Origin: a virus | Reading direction: 5' to 3' (one strand) | Length of the DNA: 64,000 bases | IMG/VR virus record: IMGVR_UViG_3300014720_000019 | Location: 1-64,000 of that record | Notes under the pieces: generated by a model | Seen by the model: only the letters and a program-made list of their open reading frames with translations | What the model was told of the DNA's origin: nothing | The model's database searches: none | Position numbers and translations under genes: made by a program | Shown here: positions 33,591-40,876 of the stretch, piece after piece | Layout: every line of letters begins with the position of its first letter | How positions within the stretch are numbered: the first letter of the stretch is position 1

Positions 33591-35042
33591 ATGGCACAAA
33601 CAACAAAACCAACTAATAAAGCTGGTGCCTCAACATCATTATCTCAACCAAGATCTGCTGAGATAAACATATCTAAATACAAGACAAATCCCCCATTACT
33701 AGTAGTGGGTGATAACAAGGTACGTCCTAACACATATAAGCAGTTAGGACGTGCCACATCATTTGTTAGTAATGGAGATTCATTGTATGTAAACACGGGG
33801 CCACATCCCTATCAACTAGCAGTATGGGATTACATTAGAAAGAAGGAGCCAATCATATCAGATGGGCTTGATAAGATGACCTTATCAGTACTAGCTAAGA
33901 TTGGCGCTTATAATCATAAGAATAAAGACATAAGAGCATTTGTAAAAGCCAATTTAAAGAATAAAGTTAGGGCTTGGATTGAGAATATAACCTATACAAT
34001 GTTATGGTCTGGCAAGTCAGTATCAGAGATTATATGGGAGAGAAGATATGACAAAGATGGCACCCCTCAACTATGGGTAAAAGATCTAATCAACTATCAC
34101 ACATCACAAATAATATTAAGACTGAATAACTATGGAACACTTACACATGGAGAGCAAGTATTAAACAGTCAATTCAACACTGGAGTGTGGGTACCAAGAC
34201 CAATACTAACAGAGAATAATAAAGCATATAAAGTTGATAGAAATTGCACTGGATCACATGTAAGATTGCCAAAAGACAAAGTAGTATTAGCTTCATACAA
34301 AGATGAGGGTAACAATCCACATGGAACACCCGCCTTATATGCAGCAGTAGACTTCTCCTTATACAAGGAAGCCTTTAAAGATATGTACTCAGTTGCTCTT
34401 GACAGATATGGCACCCCTCTAATGTACTTTATAGTTCCAGCAACACAAACAACTGAGGACATAGAAGACATTGATGGCACTGTTAGAAAGAAGATGTTTA
34501 GAGAGGCCTTACAAGAAGAGGTACAATCACTATCAAGTGGCTCTGTATTAATACTTGAGAGACAAGGTAATAAAGACGCACCAGAGCCTAAAGTAGAAGC
34601 ATTAACAACAGGTAATAACTTTGGTGATTCATTCATTAATGCTATGAACCTAATGGATCAGAACATGTTACATGCTTTAGGTATACCCAATCTAATCATT
34701 AGAGATGAAGGTAGAGGTCTAGGCAGTGGTGGATCATCTGAGAGACAACTAGAAATATTTGACATGGTAATAACACAGATTGCCATTAAAGTAACACAAG
34801 TGTTATTAGAACAAGTAGTAGGACCACTTATCGGATATAACTTTAGTTCTGTATTAGTACCAGACGCTGATGATTATGGTGAGTTTGCTATTAAACCTAT
34901 GAGATATGTTGATTATAAAGTAATGTCTGACAGTACTAAAGTATTAACAGAGGCAGGAGTAATACAACCAATGACTAATAAGAAGGATAAAATGTTTATT
35001 AGAAATCAACTAGGAATACCCAATGAAGACGAGGATGAATAG
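33591..35042 (+). CDS. Phage portal protein (DUF935, Mu gp29-like)
   Basis: 483 aa. Ordered features of the Mu-type portal family: KVRAWIENITYTMLWSGKSVSEIIWE (roughly residues 125-150), then an LPKDKVVLASYKDEGNNPHGTPAL turn, VALDRYGTPLMYFIVP, an RQGNKDAPEPKVEAL strand, GIPNLIIRDEGRGLGSGG, and a C-terminal EFAIKPMRYVDYKVM. The portal is the dodecameric ring at the unique head vertex through which DNA enters and leaves. Neither terminase gene is recognisable upstream, where this family is usually found, so those genes must lie elsewhere. The start at 33591 follows the previous stop by four bases. Confidence 0.85.
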   Translation: MAQTTKPTNKAGASTSLSQPRSAEINISKYKTNPPLLVVGDNKVRPNTYKQLGRATSFVSNGDSLYVNTGPHPYQLAVWDYIRKKEPIISDGLDKMTLSVLAKIGAYNHKNKDIRAFVKANLKNKVRAWIENITYTMLWSGKSVSEIIWERRYDKDGTPQLWVKDLINYHTSQIILRLNNYGTLTHGEQVLNSQFNTGVWVPRPILTENNKAYKVDRNCTGSHVRLPKDKVVLASYKDEGNNPHGTPALYAAVDFSLYKEAFKDMYSVALDRYGTPLMYFIVPATQTTEDIEDIDGTVRKKMFREALQEEVQSLSSGSVLILERQGNKDAPEPKVEALTTGNNFGDSFINAMNLMDQNMLHALGIPNLIIRDEGRGLGSGGSSERQLEIFDMVITQIAIKVTQVLLEQVVGPLIGYNFSSVLVPDADDYGEFAIKPMRYVDYKVMSDSTKVLTEAGVIQPMTNKKDKMFIRNQLGIPNEDEDE

Positions 35043-35045
35043 ATA

Positions 35046-35390
35046 ATGTCTACAACAACACATACAGTAGAAGAAATAACACAACAAATACAAGGTTTAT
35101 TCTTTATTGAAGACAATATAAGCTTTACTATTAAAGATAAAACAAAGGGCCAATTCCCTAACTTTGAAACAGACAAACTAACTCTACAACTATTTGATAT
35201 TGATGGTAATTTATATATAAATCCAATAACATCAAAGCTACTTAAAGTTAATACAAATATATGCATCTATATACCTTATGCAGATACAGTATTAACATTT
35301 AAAATAAAACATCCATATACTGATATAAACCTTTTACATGGAGAAGAAGTAGAGATTGAATCATATAACATATATCAAGGTATAGACTAA
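35046..35390 (+). CDS. Hypothetical protein, 114 aa, between portal and fibre
   Basis: MSTTTHTVEEITQQIQGLFF, then a beta-rich domain (ISFTIKDKTKGQFPNFETDKL; LTLQLFDIDGNLYINPI). The stop overlaps the fibre gene's ATG (TAATG), so the two are translationally coupled. The beta-rich character and position suggest a small virion or tail-fibre attachment protein, but no family is recognised. Confidence 0.7.
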   Translation: MSTTTHTVEEITQQIQGLFFIEDNISFTIKDKTKGQFPNFETDKLTLQLFDIDGNLYINPITSKLLKVNTNICIYIPYADTVLTFKIKHPYTDINLLHGEEVEIESYNIYQGID

Positions 35391-37765
35391 TGACAATAGC
35401 ACATAAAGACGTACAACCTACTGACAATCATCACCCTTATAGATGGGTATTTAACAATGCAACTGAGAGACTTGCACTAACATCTATTAACTCATCAGAG
35501 TTATATAAGAGGGCCTTACAGTTAGATAATGAGAAAGAGTATACACTTATATCTGTATCACCTATTAGATGGAAGGAGTATGGAACAACTAATTCAATAC
35601 CAGTAACAACTGTTGCTAGACTTAATCCAAGTCCTATTGTTACTGTTACAGCAGGTCTATCATTAGAAAACACATACTCATGTTTAAACATAACATCAAC
35701 GGCTGATGTAACACTAATATCAACGCCCAATATAAGAGCGCCACTCAACAACGCACAAGAGCTAACAATTCTTAATGTTGGTAATTATAATATAACCTTT
35801 CAATCAGAAGAAGATCTAACAGATTCATTGTTAGTACAAACGTTTACACTAACACCTACTAATAGAATTGCAAAGCTAATATATCTAAAACCTATTAACA
35901 GATGGTATAAATATACAGATGCCGTTGTTAGTTTTGTGTCTAGTTTTAACAATAGAACAGGAGCTATAACACTTAATAACAGTGATATAACAACCGCCTT
36001 ATCATATACACCCTATAATGCAGCCAATCCTAATAACTACATATCATCTAACCAAACAATAACCTTATCAGGGGCCATAACAGGTAGTGGAGCTACAGCA
36101 ATAACAACAACAATACCAGACAACTCTATAACTACAGCTAAACTAGCAGACAACTCTGTTACAACTGCAAAAATTATTGATGATTCTATAACTACAGCTA
36201 AACTAGCAGACAACTCTGTTGCTCTAACAAAACTATCAACACAGCCTAATAACACCTTTCTTGCTAATAATAGTGGTAGTAATAGCTCCCCTATAGCTAT
36301 AACAACAGCACAAGCAAAGACTCTATTAAACATAACAACATCAGATGTTACTGGACTAGGATCATTAGCCTCATTATCATCTGTTGATCTATCAACATCA
36401 AATGCCACAGGTGTATTGGCTGCTGCTAGATTTCCAGCATTAACTGGAGACATAACAACTACTGCTGGATCACTAACAACCACCTTATCTAACACTGGTG
36501 TAGCTGCTGGTTCATATACAATTGTTAATGCTACAGTAGATAGTAAAGGTAGAATAACAGCTATTAGCAATGGTAGTAATATCGTTGCTGATGATTCAAT
36601 CACTGAGGCGAAGCTTGCCAGTAATGCTGTGACAACCGCGAAGATTGCTGATGGTTCAATAACTACAGCTAAGCTAGCAGACAGCTCTATTACAACTGCC
36701 AAAATTGCTTGGAGTGAGCAGTCGCTTGGTTATCGGAATGTTGTCATCAACGGTGCGATGCAGGTACATCAAAGAGGAACATCAACGGCGAGCATCACGG
36801 GCGGCGGCTTAGGCGCATATTACACGGCTGACCGCTATTTGGCTGATGTCGTAAATGTTGGCGCTTGGACTCAAACAGTTGAGAATGATGCGCCGACAGG
36901 TTCAGGTTTCCGTAAATCGTTGAAGATGACTTGCACTACGGCTGACACATCTCTCGCCACAACCGACCGACTTATCATTCAACATAGGTTAGAGGGTCAA
37001 AACCTTCAACAGTTTCTAAAAGGTACTGCGTCCGCCAAAGCATTTTCTTTGACATTTTGGGTGAAGGGAAGCACCACTGGAACGTACATTGCGGAACTTG
37101 AAGACACTGACAACAACAGACAAGTTTCCGCTTCTTACACAATAAACGCCGCCAATACTTGGGAAAAGAAAACGATCACTTTCCCAGCCGATACGACAGG
37201 CGCATTCGACAACGACAACGCTACGTCTCTTGGATTGTATTTTTGGCTTGCTGCTGGACCATCACTTACTTCTGGCACACTGCAAACAACTTGGGGTACG
37301 ACGACCGCTAATCGTGCTGTCGGTCAAACGAACCTTGCTGGCGCGACAGACCGTGCATGGCAAATCACTGGTGTGCAGTTGGAGGCTGGGTCGGTGGCGA
37401 CACCGTTTGAGTTTGAGGACTACGGAACAACACTTGCAAAATGTCAGAGGTATTTCCTCGTCGCAGGTAATGGTTCTGTTGGCATCTTTAATGGTAGCAG
37501 TACTGCGAGATTTAATGTGCGATTCCCAACCCCGATGAGAGCCGCGCCCAGTATCACCGCTGTTGCAGCCCCGAATGCTTTAAACCCAACGGTTGCCGAA
37601 TCACAAACAGGGTCACAAACAACCGATTTTATCGCGACCGCAGCGGGTGGACTCGTTACAACTCTTGCCGCATCCAAAATCCAGCTTGGAGGTTTTTCAT
37701 CGGCAACCGACGGTCGTTCCACCAGTCTGTTGAATGATTGCCTCAACTTTTCTGCGGAATTGTGA
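35390..37765 (+). CDS. Tail fibre protein with a foreign GC-rich C-terminal module
   Basis: 791 aa. Residues 1-180 are the AT-rich, phage-typical part. They are followed by LNNSDITTALSYTPYNAANP and tandem TTAKLADNSVTTAKI repeats of the trimeric fibre-shaft type (about residues 235-290 and 400-440). From about codon 400 (near 36600) base use changes to GC-rich (many GCG, CGC, ACG codons) and the sequence becomes a receptor-binding tip with GYRNVVINGAMQVHQRG, TADRY, then VQLEAGSVATPFEFEDYGT and ECQRYF-like KCQRYF, a module widespread in marine and freshwater phage fibres. The switch marks a recombination point, and the GC-rich stretch continues into the three following genes. Confidence 0.85.
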   Translation: MTIAHKDVQPTDNHHPYRWVFNNATERLALTSINSSELYKRALQLDNEKEYTLISVSPIRWKEYGTTNSIPVTTVARLNPSPIVTVTAGLSLENTYSCLNITSTADVTLISTPNIRAPLNNAQELTILNVGNYNITFQSEEDLTDSLLVQTFTLTPTNRIAKLIYLKPINRWYKYTDAVVSFVSSFNNRTGAITLNNSDITTALSYTPYNAANPNNYISSNQTITLSGAITGSGATAITTTIPDNSITTAKLADNSVTTAKIIDDSITTAKLADNSVALTKLSTQPNNTFLANNSGSNSSPIAITTAQAKTLLNITTSDVTGLGSLASLSSVDLSTSNATGVLAAARFPALTGDITTTAGSLTTTLSNTGVAAGSYTIVNATVDSKGRITAISNGSNIVADDSITEAKLASNAVTTAKIADGSITTAKLADSSITTAKIAWSEQSLGYRNVVINGAMQVHQRGTSTASITGGGLGAYYTADRYLADVVNVGAWTQTVENDAPTGSGFRKSLKMTCTTADTSLATTDRLIIQHRLEGQNLQQFLKGTASAKAFSLTFWVKGSTTGTYIAELEDTDNNRQVSASYTINAANTWEKKTITFPADTTGAFDNDNATSLGLYFWLAAGPSLTSGTLQTTWGTTTANRAVGQTNLAGATDRAWQITGVQLEAGSVATPFEFEDYGTTLAKCQRYFLVAGNGSVGIFNGSSTARFNVRFPTPMRAAPSITAVAAPNALNPTVAESQTGSQTTDFIATAAGGLVTTLAASKIQLGGFSSATDGRSTSLLNDCLNFSAEL

Positions 37766-37768
37766 TGT

Positions 37769-37877
37769 CATTTACCAATGATAGATAATACACTGGCGCA
37801 CATTTAGGGATTGAAACATGACAACCTTTTATCATTTACCAGTGATAGATAAATACACTGGCGCACATTCAGGAATC
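37769..37877 (+). repeat. 45-bp direct duplication at the fibre-assembly gene start
   Basis: Segment 37769-37813 recurs as 37833-37877 with five differences, 64 bp apart, both containing cactggcgcacatt. The first copy ends just upstream of the ATG at 37818, the second lies in the gene's first codons. It looks like a broken copy of the gene's beginning left by a duplication or recombination event. Confidence 0.75.
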
Positions 37878-38009
37878 ATTATTGTGATGTTATCAAATAA
37901 CACGGTATGGCATATTTCACCAGACCCAGCGAACACTGATTATCAGGCGTATCTTGCTTGGGTAGCGGAAGGTAACACCGCTGAAGAATGGAACCCCGAT
38001 GCCGATTGA
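37818..38009 (+). CDS. Fibre-associated small protein A
   Basis: 63 aa, MTTFYHLPVIDKYTGAHSG, then VMLSNNTVWHISPDPANTD and a Trp/Glu-rich end. It belongs with the next two ORFs to the GC-rich cassette after the fibre. Together the three ORFs read like the parts of one larger fibre-adjacent protein seen in other phages. Its stop overlaps the next ORF's ATG. AGGGA nine bases upstream gives a plausible ribosome site. A duplicated fragment of its own start lies just upstream. Confidence 0.7.
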   Translation: MTTFYHLPVIDKYTGAHSGIIIVMLSNNTVWHISPDPANTDYQAYLAWVAEGNTAEEWNPDAD

Positions 38010-38076
38010 ACAGATTGTCGCTAAGTACGTTCCTGAAGACCGTACATTTCGTAACGCATGGGAGTATACCGAATGA
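37999..38076 (+). CDS. Fibre-associated small protein B, 25 aa
   Basis: MPIEQIVAKYVPEDRTFRNA then WEYTE, overlapping the ends of its two neighbours with ATG/TGA overlaps on both sides. Its sequence resembles the central part (VAKxVPEDRTFRNAWEY) of fibre-associated proteins in other phages, so it looks like a fragment of a larger ancestral protein now split into three overlapping ORFs. It might be a true tiny gene or a frameshift remnant. Confidence 0.55.
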   Translation: MPIEQIVAKYVPEDRTFRNAWEYTE

Positions 38077-38303
38077 TTACAATTAACCTAGACAAGGCAA
38101 AGCTTATCGCCCATGATAAGCGACGTGCTGCTCGTGCTGAAGAATTTAAGCCTTATGATGAGGCGATCGCCAAAAGGCTTCCAGACAAAGATGTGAGTGA
38201 CGCTGAGAGCGCACGGCTAGCGATTCGGGCTAAGTATGCCGCGCTTCAAATCCAAATGGATGAGGCGCAAAATGTTGATGAATTAAAGGAGTTGCTGCCA
38301 TAA
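38073..38303 (+). CDS. Fibre-associated small protein C
   Basis: 76 aa from the ATG at 38073 (GGAG eight bases upstream; an ATG at 38058 is also in frame). MITINLDKAKLIAHDKRRAA, then EEFKPYDEAIAKRLPDKD, a helical Ala/Arg segment and DEAQNVDELKELLP. The pattern MITINLDKAKxIxHDKRRAxRAEEFxPxD is familiar from small proteins coded after tail fibres in many phages, probably tail-fibre assembly factors. It ends the GC-rich cassette. Confidence 0.72.
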   Translation: MITINLDKAKLIAHDKRRAARAEEFKPYDEAIAKRLPDKDVSDAESARLAIRAKYAALQIQMDEAQNVDELKELLP

Positions 38304-38576
38304 CCATATAACCCCTATAAACGGAGGAAACCCTAATCAAGCAATACAAATAAAATCTCAAGATGTATCAAGTCAATGGACTACAGGTGGGGCTACAAAT
38401 ATTTCTGTTTTAGTAGCCCCACCTACAGGTGTATTTTCTCATTTCAGCAATAGTATCCAAAGAACTATAAACGCTACCAATATTACTGATGGGGGGTGGG
38501 GGTATTAACACTAGGTAGATTAGCTGTTTATAGGGAGCCTATAGATGATAGATTTTGTGAACTTATTGTAACTTAA
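38303..38576 (+). pseudogene. Frameshifted remnant of an AT-rich fibre C-terminus
   Basis: After the GC-rich cassette the AT-rich base use resumes with a coding-like stretch without a start: NGGNPNQAIQIKSQDVSSQ, then GGATNISVLVAPPTGVF and NSIQRTINATNITDGGWG. It is broken at a run of G's (gggggtggggg, around 38491-38502). In the -1 frame it continues LTLGRLAVYREPIDDRFCEL to TAA at 38574-38576. It probably is the original fibre tip displaced by the GC-rich cassette. Ending at a good terminator (38593-38622) supports it as an old gene end. Confidence 0.6.
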
Positions 38577-38592
38577 TAAAAAATCATAATTT

Positions 38593-38622
38593 AAAGAGGT
38601 TATATAATTATATAACCTCTTT
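38593..38622. terminator. Palindromic bidirectional terminator
   Basis: Perfect 15-bp palindrome 38593-38607/38608-38622 (AAAGAGGTTATATAA), T tract on both sides, between the convergent fibre region and the SWIM gene. Confidence 0.8.
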
Positions 38623-39024
38623 TTAATCTCTAGTCATATGTAATAAATTAACCTGCTTTCTTCTAAATCCTTGATACCAGTCTCTAAAGAGCATATGCTT
38701 ACAAGGATTAAATCTATCAGCACAACTGCAACTATTACCATTTACAAAGTATGTATCACCCTTATTATTACTAACAACAAACGTGTCATCTAATGCATTA
38801 ACCACAATATATCCCTCACTTATTAGTTGACCAGCAATAGTATTTCTAATAACATCCTGTGCATTGTCAATAGGAGGAACTTTATGTATTTTATTATTAA
38901 CCTCATAGAACAAAAAGCCTTTATCCTCCCCTTCAACTTTAATTTGTACATTCTTAATATAACCATCTCTAATAACTTTACAGATATAGTCATTAATAGC
39001 CAAGAATAACATTGGGTTTTTCAT
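38623..39024 (-). CDS. SWIM zinc-finger protein, 133 aa
   Basis: Residues 99-110 read CSCADRFNPCKH: Cys99, Cys101, Cys108 and His110 match the CxCx(n)CxH SWIM zinc finger, found in bacterial, archaeal and eukaryotic proteins that bind DNA or proteins. An N-terminal alpha/beta domain precedes it. The start overlaps the stop of the next gene upstream (TAATG), so it is the last gene of a coupled minus-strand unit. Function in the phage is unknown; a nucleic-acid-binding or regulatory role is likely. Confidence 0.75.
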   Translation of the reverse strand: MKNPMLFLAINDYICKVIRDGYIKNVQIKVEGEDKGFLFYEVNNKIHKVPPIDNAQDVIRNTIAGQLISEGYIVVNALDDTFVVSNNKGDTYFVNGNSCSCADRFNPCKHMLFRDWYQGFRRKQVNLLHMTRD

Positions 39025-39587
39025 TAAACGCCTTCTGGTATATTACTAATAAAATCATCATACAACATTAACATACTTGCTATTATGTCATTATTAAAGT
39101 CAGAGATACATATAGAATGTTCAAATACAGACTGACTACCAAACTTAATAGTAGTATAATCAGATATAACACTACGGTTCAATGCATCTTTTATAATTAC
39201 ATCATATCTAATATTATAATTTTGCATTAAAGTATTTAGATTAAAATCATAAATACCACAGTGTAGATTAACTTTGGCGATCTTTAATTTATTAAAAATC
39301 TTCTTATTAACTCTATTAGAGATATAACTATGTCTATTATTTAATGTACCTAATTTATATTTATCAATAATATTTACAATGTATGTATATATAAATATAA
39401 GACTCATATTATTAAAGGACTTTGTATTGTATTCGTCTTTAGTACTTATAATAATATTGCTAGTATCTCTGACACCATCAATCCCAAATAAATAGTATAT
39501 AAATGCTTTTGAATATAAACTATCAACAAAATTATAACAATTAATTGAAGACAAAAAATCAATTTCCCATCTATTTATATTTTCCAT
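39024..39587 (-). CDS. Hypothetical protein, 187 aa
   Basis: No family recognised. MENINRWEIDFLSSINCYNF, then a Tyr/Asn/Ile-rich helical body (IFIYTYIVNIIDKYK) and a C-terminal ICISDFNNDIIASMLMLYDDF. Its end (MLYDDFISNIPEG) resembles the end of the next gene upstream (IYDWFVDLMPNEF) in both spacing and pattern, so the pair may be divergent duplicates. The unit with the neighbours is tight (2-nt gap on one side, 1-nt overlap on the other). Confidence 0.72.
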   Translation of the reverse strand: MENINRWEIDFLSSINCYNFVDSLYSKAFIYYLFGIDGVRDTSNIIISTKDEYNTKSFNNMSLIFIYTYIVNIIDKYKLGTLNNRHSYISNRVNKKIFNKLKIAKVNLHCGIYDFNLNTLMQNYNIRYDVIIKDALNRSVISDYTTIKFGSQSVFEHSICISDFNNDIIASMLMLYDDFISNIPEGV

Positions 39588-39589
39588 AT

Positions 39590-40153
39590 CTATTCAAACT
39601 CATTAGGCATAAGATCAACAAACCAATCATATATAATGAATAAATTGCCAAGTAAATCATTAAAGTTTTCAATGTTGTATATTCTATTAAACCCACCAAC
39701 TTTAACCTTATAGTTAAAGTTAATTTTATAGGCTAATGTTTTAGACATATCACCATCAAAGATAATAAATCTTTTTATTAGTTTCTTTTGTAGGGGATTA
39801 AGTGTATATACAACCTCAAACGTTTTAATGTTAGATTTTGGTCCTCCTTTGTATAACCTATTAACATTATCAATGTTGATATGCTTACTAGGAATATTAA
39901 TTAAATGAGAGGGATTAAACAAATGTAAAAGCAAATTAGCCGTTTCAAATATAGTCAATAGAAATAAACTATCATCAATTGGAGAGTTACTATCCCAAGG
40001 AAAGAACAACTCTCTTATAAATACATACCTATAATCTCCAGTAAATATATCATCATTAACAGTCTTTGACATTAGAAAGGCTTCTTGCTTATCACTTAAC
40101 AGGTACAATTCTTTATTAGGGGTTCTACTAAGATCCATTATATGTTTACCCAT
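39590..40153 (-). CDS. Hypothetical protein, 187 aa
   Basis: No family recognised. I chose the ATG at 40153 (MGKHIMDLSRTPNKELYLLS); a TTG at 40174 lies in a poly-T stretch that is part of the terminator. The body is hydrophobic-aromatic (DDSLFLLTIFETANLLLHLF), the C-terminus INFNYKVKVGGFNRIYNIEN. It heads a three-gene minus-strand unit that ends with the SWIM gene, downstream of the Dps terminator. Confidence 0.7.
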   Translation of the reverse strand: MGKHIMDLSRTPNKELYLLSDKQEAFLMSKTVNDDIFTGDYRYVFIRELFFPWDSNSPIDDSLFLLTIFETANLLLHLFNPSHLINIPSKHINIDNVNRLYKGGPKSNIKTFEVVYTLNPLQKKLIKRFIIFDGDMSKTLAYKINFNYKVKVGGFNRIYNIENFNDLLGNLFIIYDWFVDLMPNEFE

Positions 40154-40181
40154 GTAACTAACTTTTAAATACAAAAAAAAT

Positions 40182-40207
40182 ATAAGGGGCTAACTAAAGC
40201 CCCTTAT
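40182..40207 (-). terminator. Terminator after the Dps-like gene
   Basis: Perfect 9-bp stem 40182-40190/40199-40207 (ATAAGGGGC/GCCCCTTAT), followed on the minus strand by an eight-T run. Separates the Dps-like gene from the unit downstream. Confidence 0.85.
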
Positions 40208-40236
40208 TAACTAATAAAATATTATTCACACAATGT

Positions 40237-40725
40237 CTAAATATTACTTTGATTCAAATATATTAACTTATCAATAACGGCACAATGCTCCTGTAATATG
40301 TTACTTGTTGTTTCATCCATAGAGCTAAGTTCTGTTATAACTGAGTATAAATAACTTCTAATAGTTCTTAGGCAATACAGAACAATATTCAAGTTACCAT
40401 TTAAATCATTAGTAATAGACGCTGCATCCTTTAACAACGTATTAGCAGATGCAAACTTTAGATTAGCTCTAGCAGGAGCCCCAAATGCTCTTATTCTTTC
40501 ACCCAAAGGATCAATTAAATTATTAATAGTTCCTAATGTATCATCAAAGAGCTCATGCATACTAATAAAGCCTTTACCCTCACTATTCCAATGCGCCTCT
40601 AATATTTGTCCATGAGCATCAATATAAGTTGCTATTAAAACATATAGTATAGATACAACTTTAGCCTTAACATCATCTGATAAAGGGTGTTGCTTTGTAA
40701 ATGTTATATTTAGTGTTTCTTCCAT
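40237..40725 (-). CDS. Dps-like ferritin
   Basis: 162 aa, a four-helix-bundle protein. AHWNSEGKGFISMHELFDD and DPLGERIRAFGAPA match Dps family motifs. The iron-site residues His45, His57, Asp72 and Glu76 have exactly the spacing of E. coli Dps (His51, His63, Asp78, Glu82). In Dps dodecamers these bind iron at the dimer interface and use hydrogen peroxide to oxidise it, protecting DNA. In a phage it might protect phage or host DNA from oxidative stress, or be packed in the virion. Single gene with its own terminator, divergent from the protease/scaffold gene. Confidence 0.82.
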   Translation of the reverse strand: MEETLNITFTKQHPLSDDVKAKVVSILYVLIATYIDAHGQILEAHWNSEGKGFISMHELFDDTLGTINNLIDPLGERIRAFGAPARANLKFASANTLLKDAASITNDLNGNLNIVLYCLRTIRSYLYSVITELSSMDETTSNILQEHCAVIDKLIYLNQSNI

Positions 40726-40876
40726 TGTTATTTACTACTATTATTTGTATACTGTATTAATTATATACGTATATACAAAACAATATATGTTCATATATAG
40801 TATATAAATGCCTACAAATATATATTAAATAATAATAGTATTAATCCTATAAAATGTAATACAACATATCTAAGTA
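40726..40876. promoter_or_regulatory. Divergent promoter region, Dps and head genes
   Basis: AT-rich. It holds the 14-bp palindrome TATATACGTATATA (near 40762) and TATATAAATG at about 40803-40812, a late-promoter-like tract that also appears upstream of the capsid gene (TATATAAATC). It could serve both divergent genes. Confidence 0.4.

Noticed and set aside
36037-36702. 221-aa minus-strand ORF in the fibre gene
   Set aside because: Antisense of the TTAKLADNS repeats; the repeated sense sequence gives a repeated antisense peptide.
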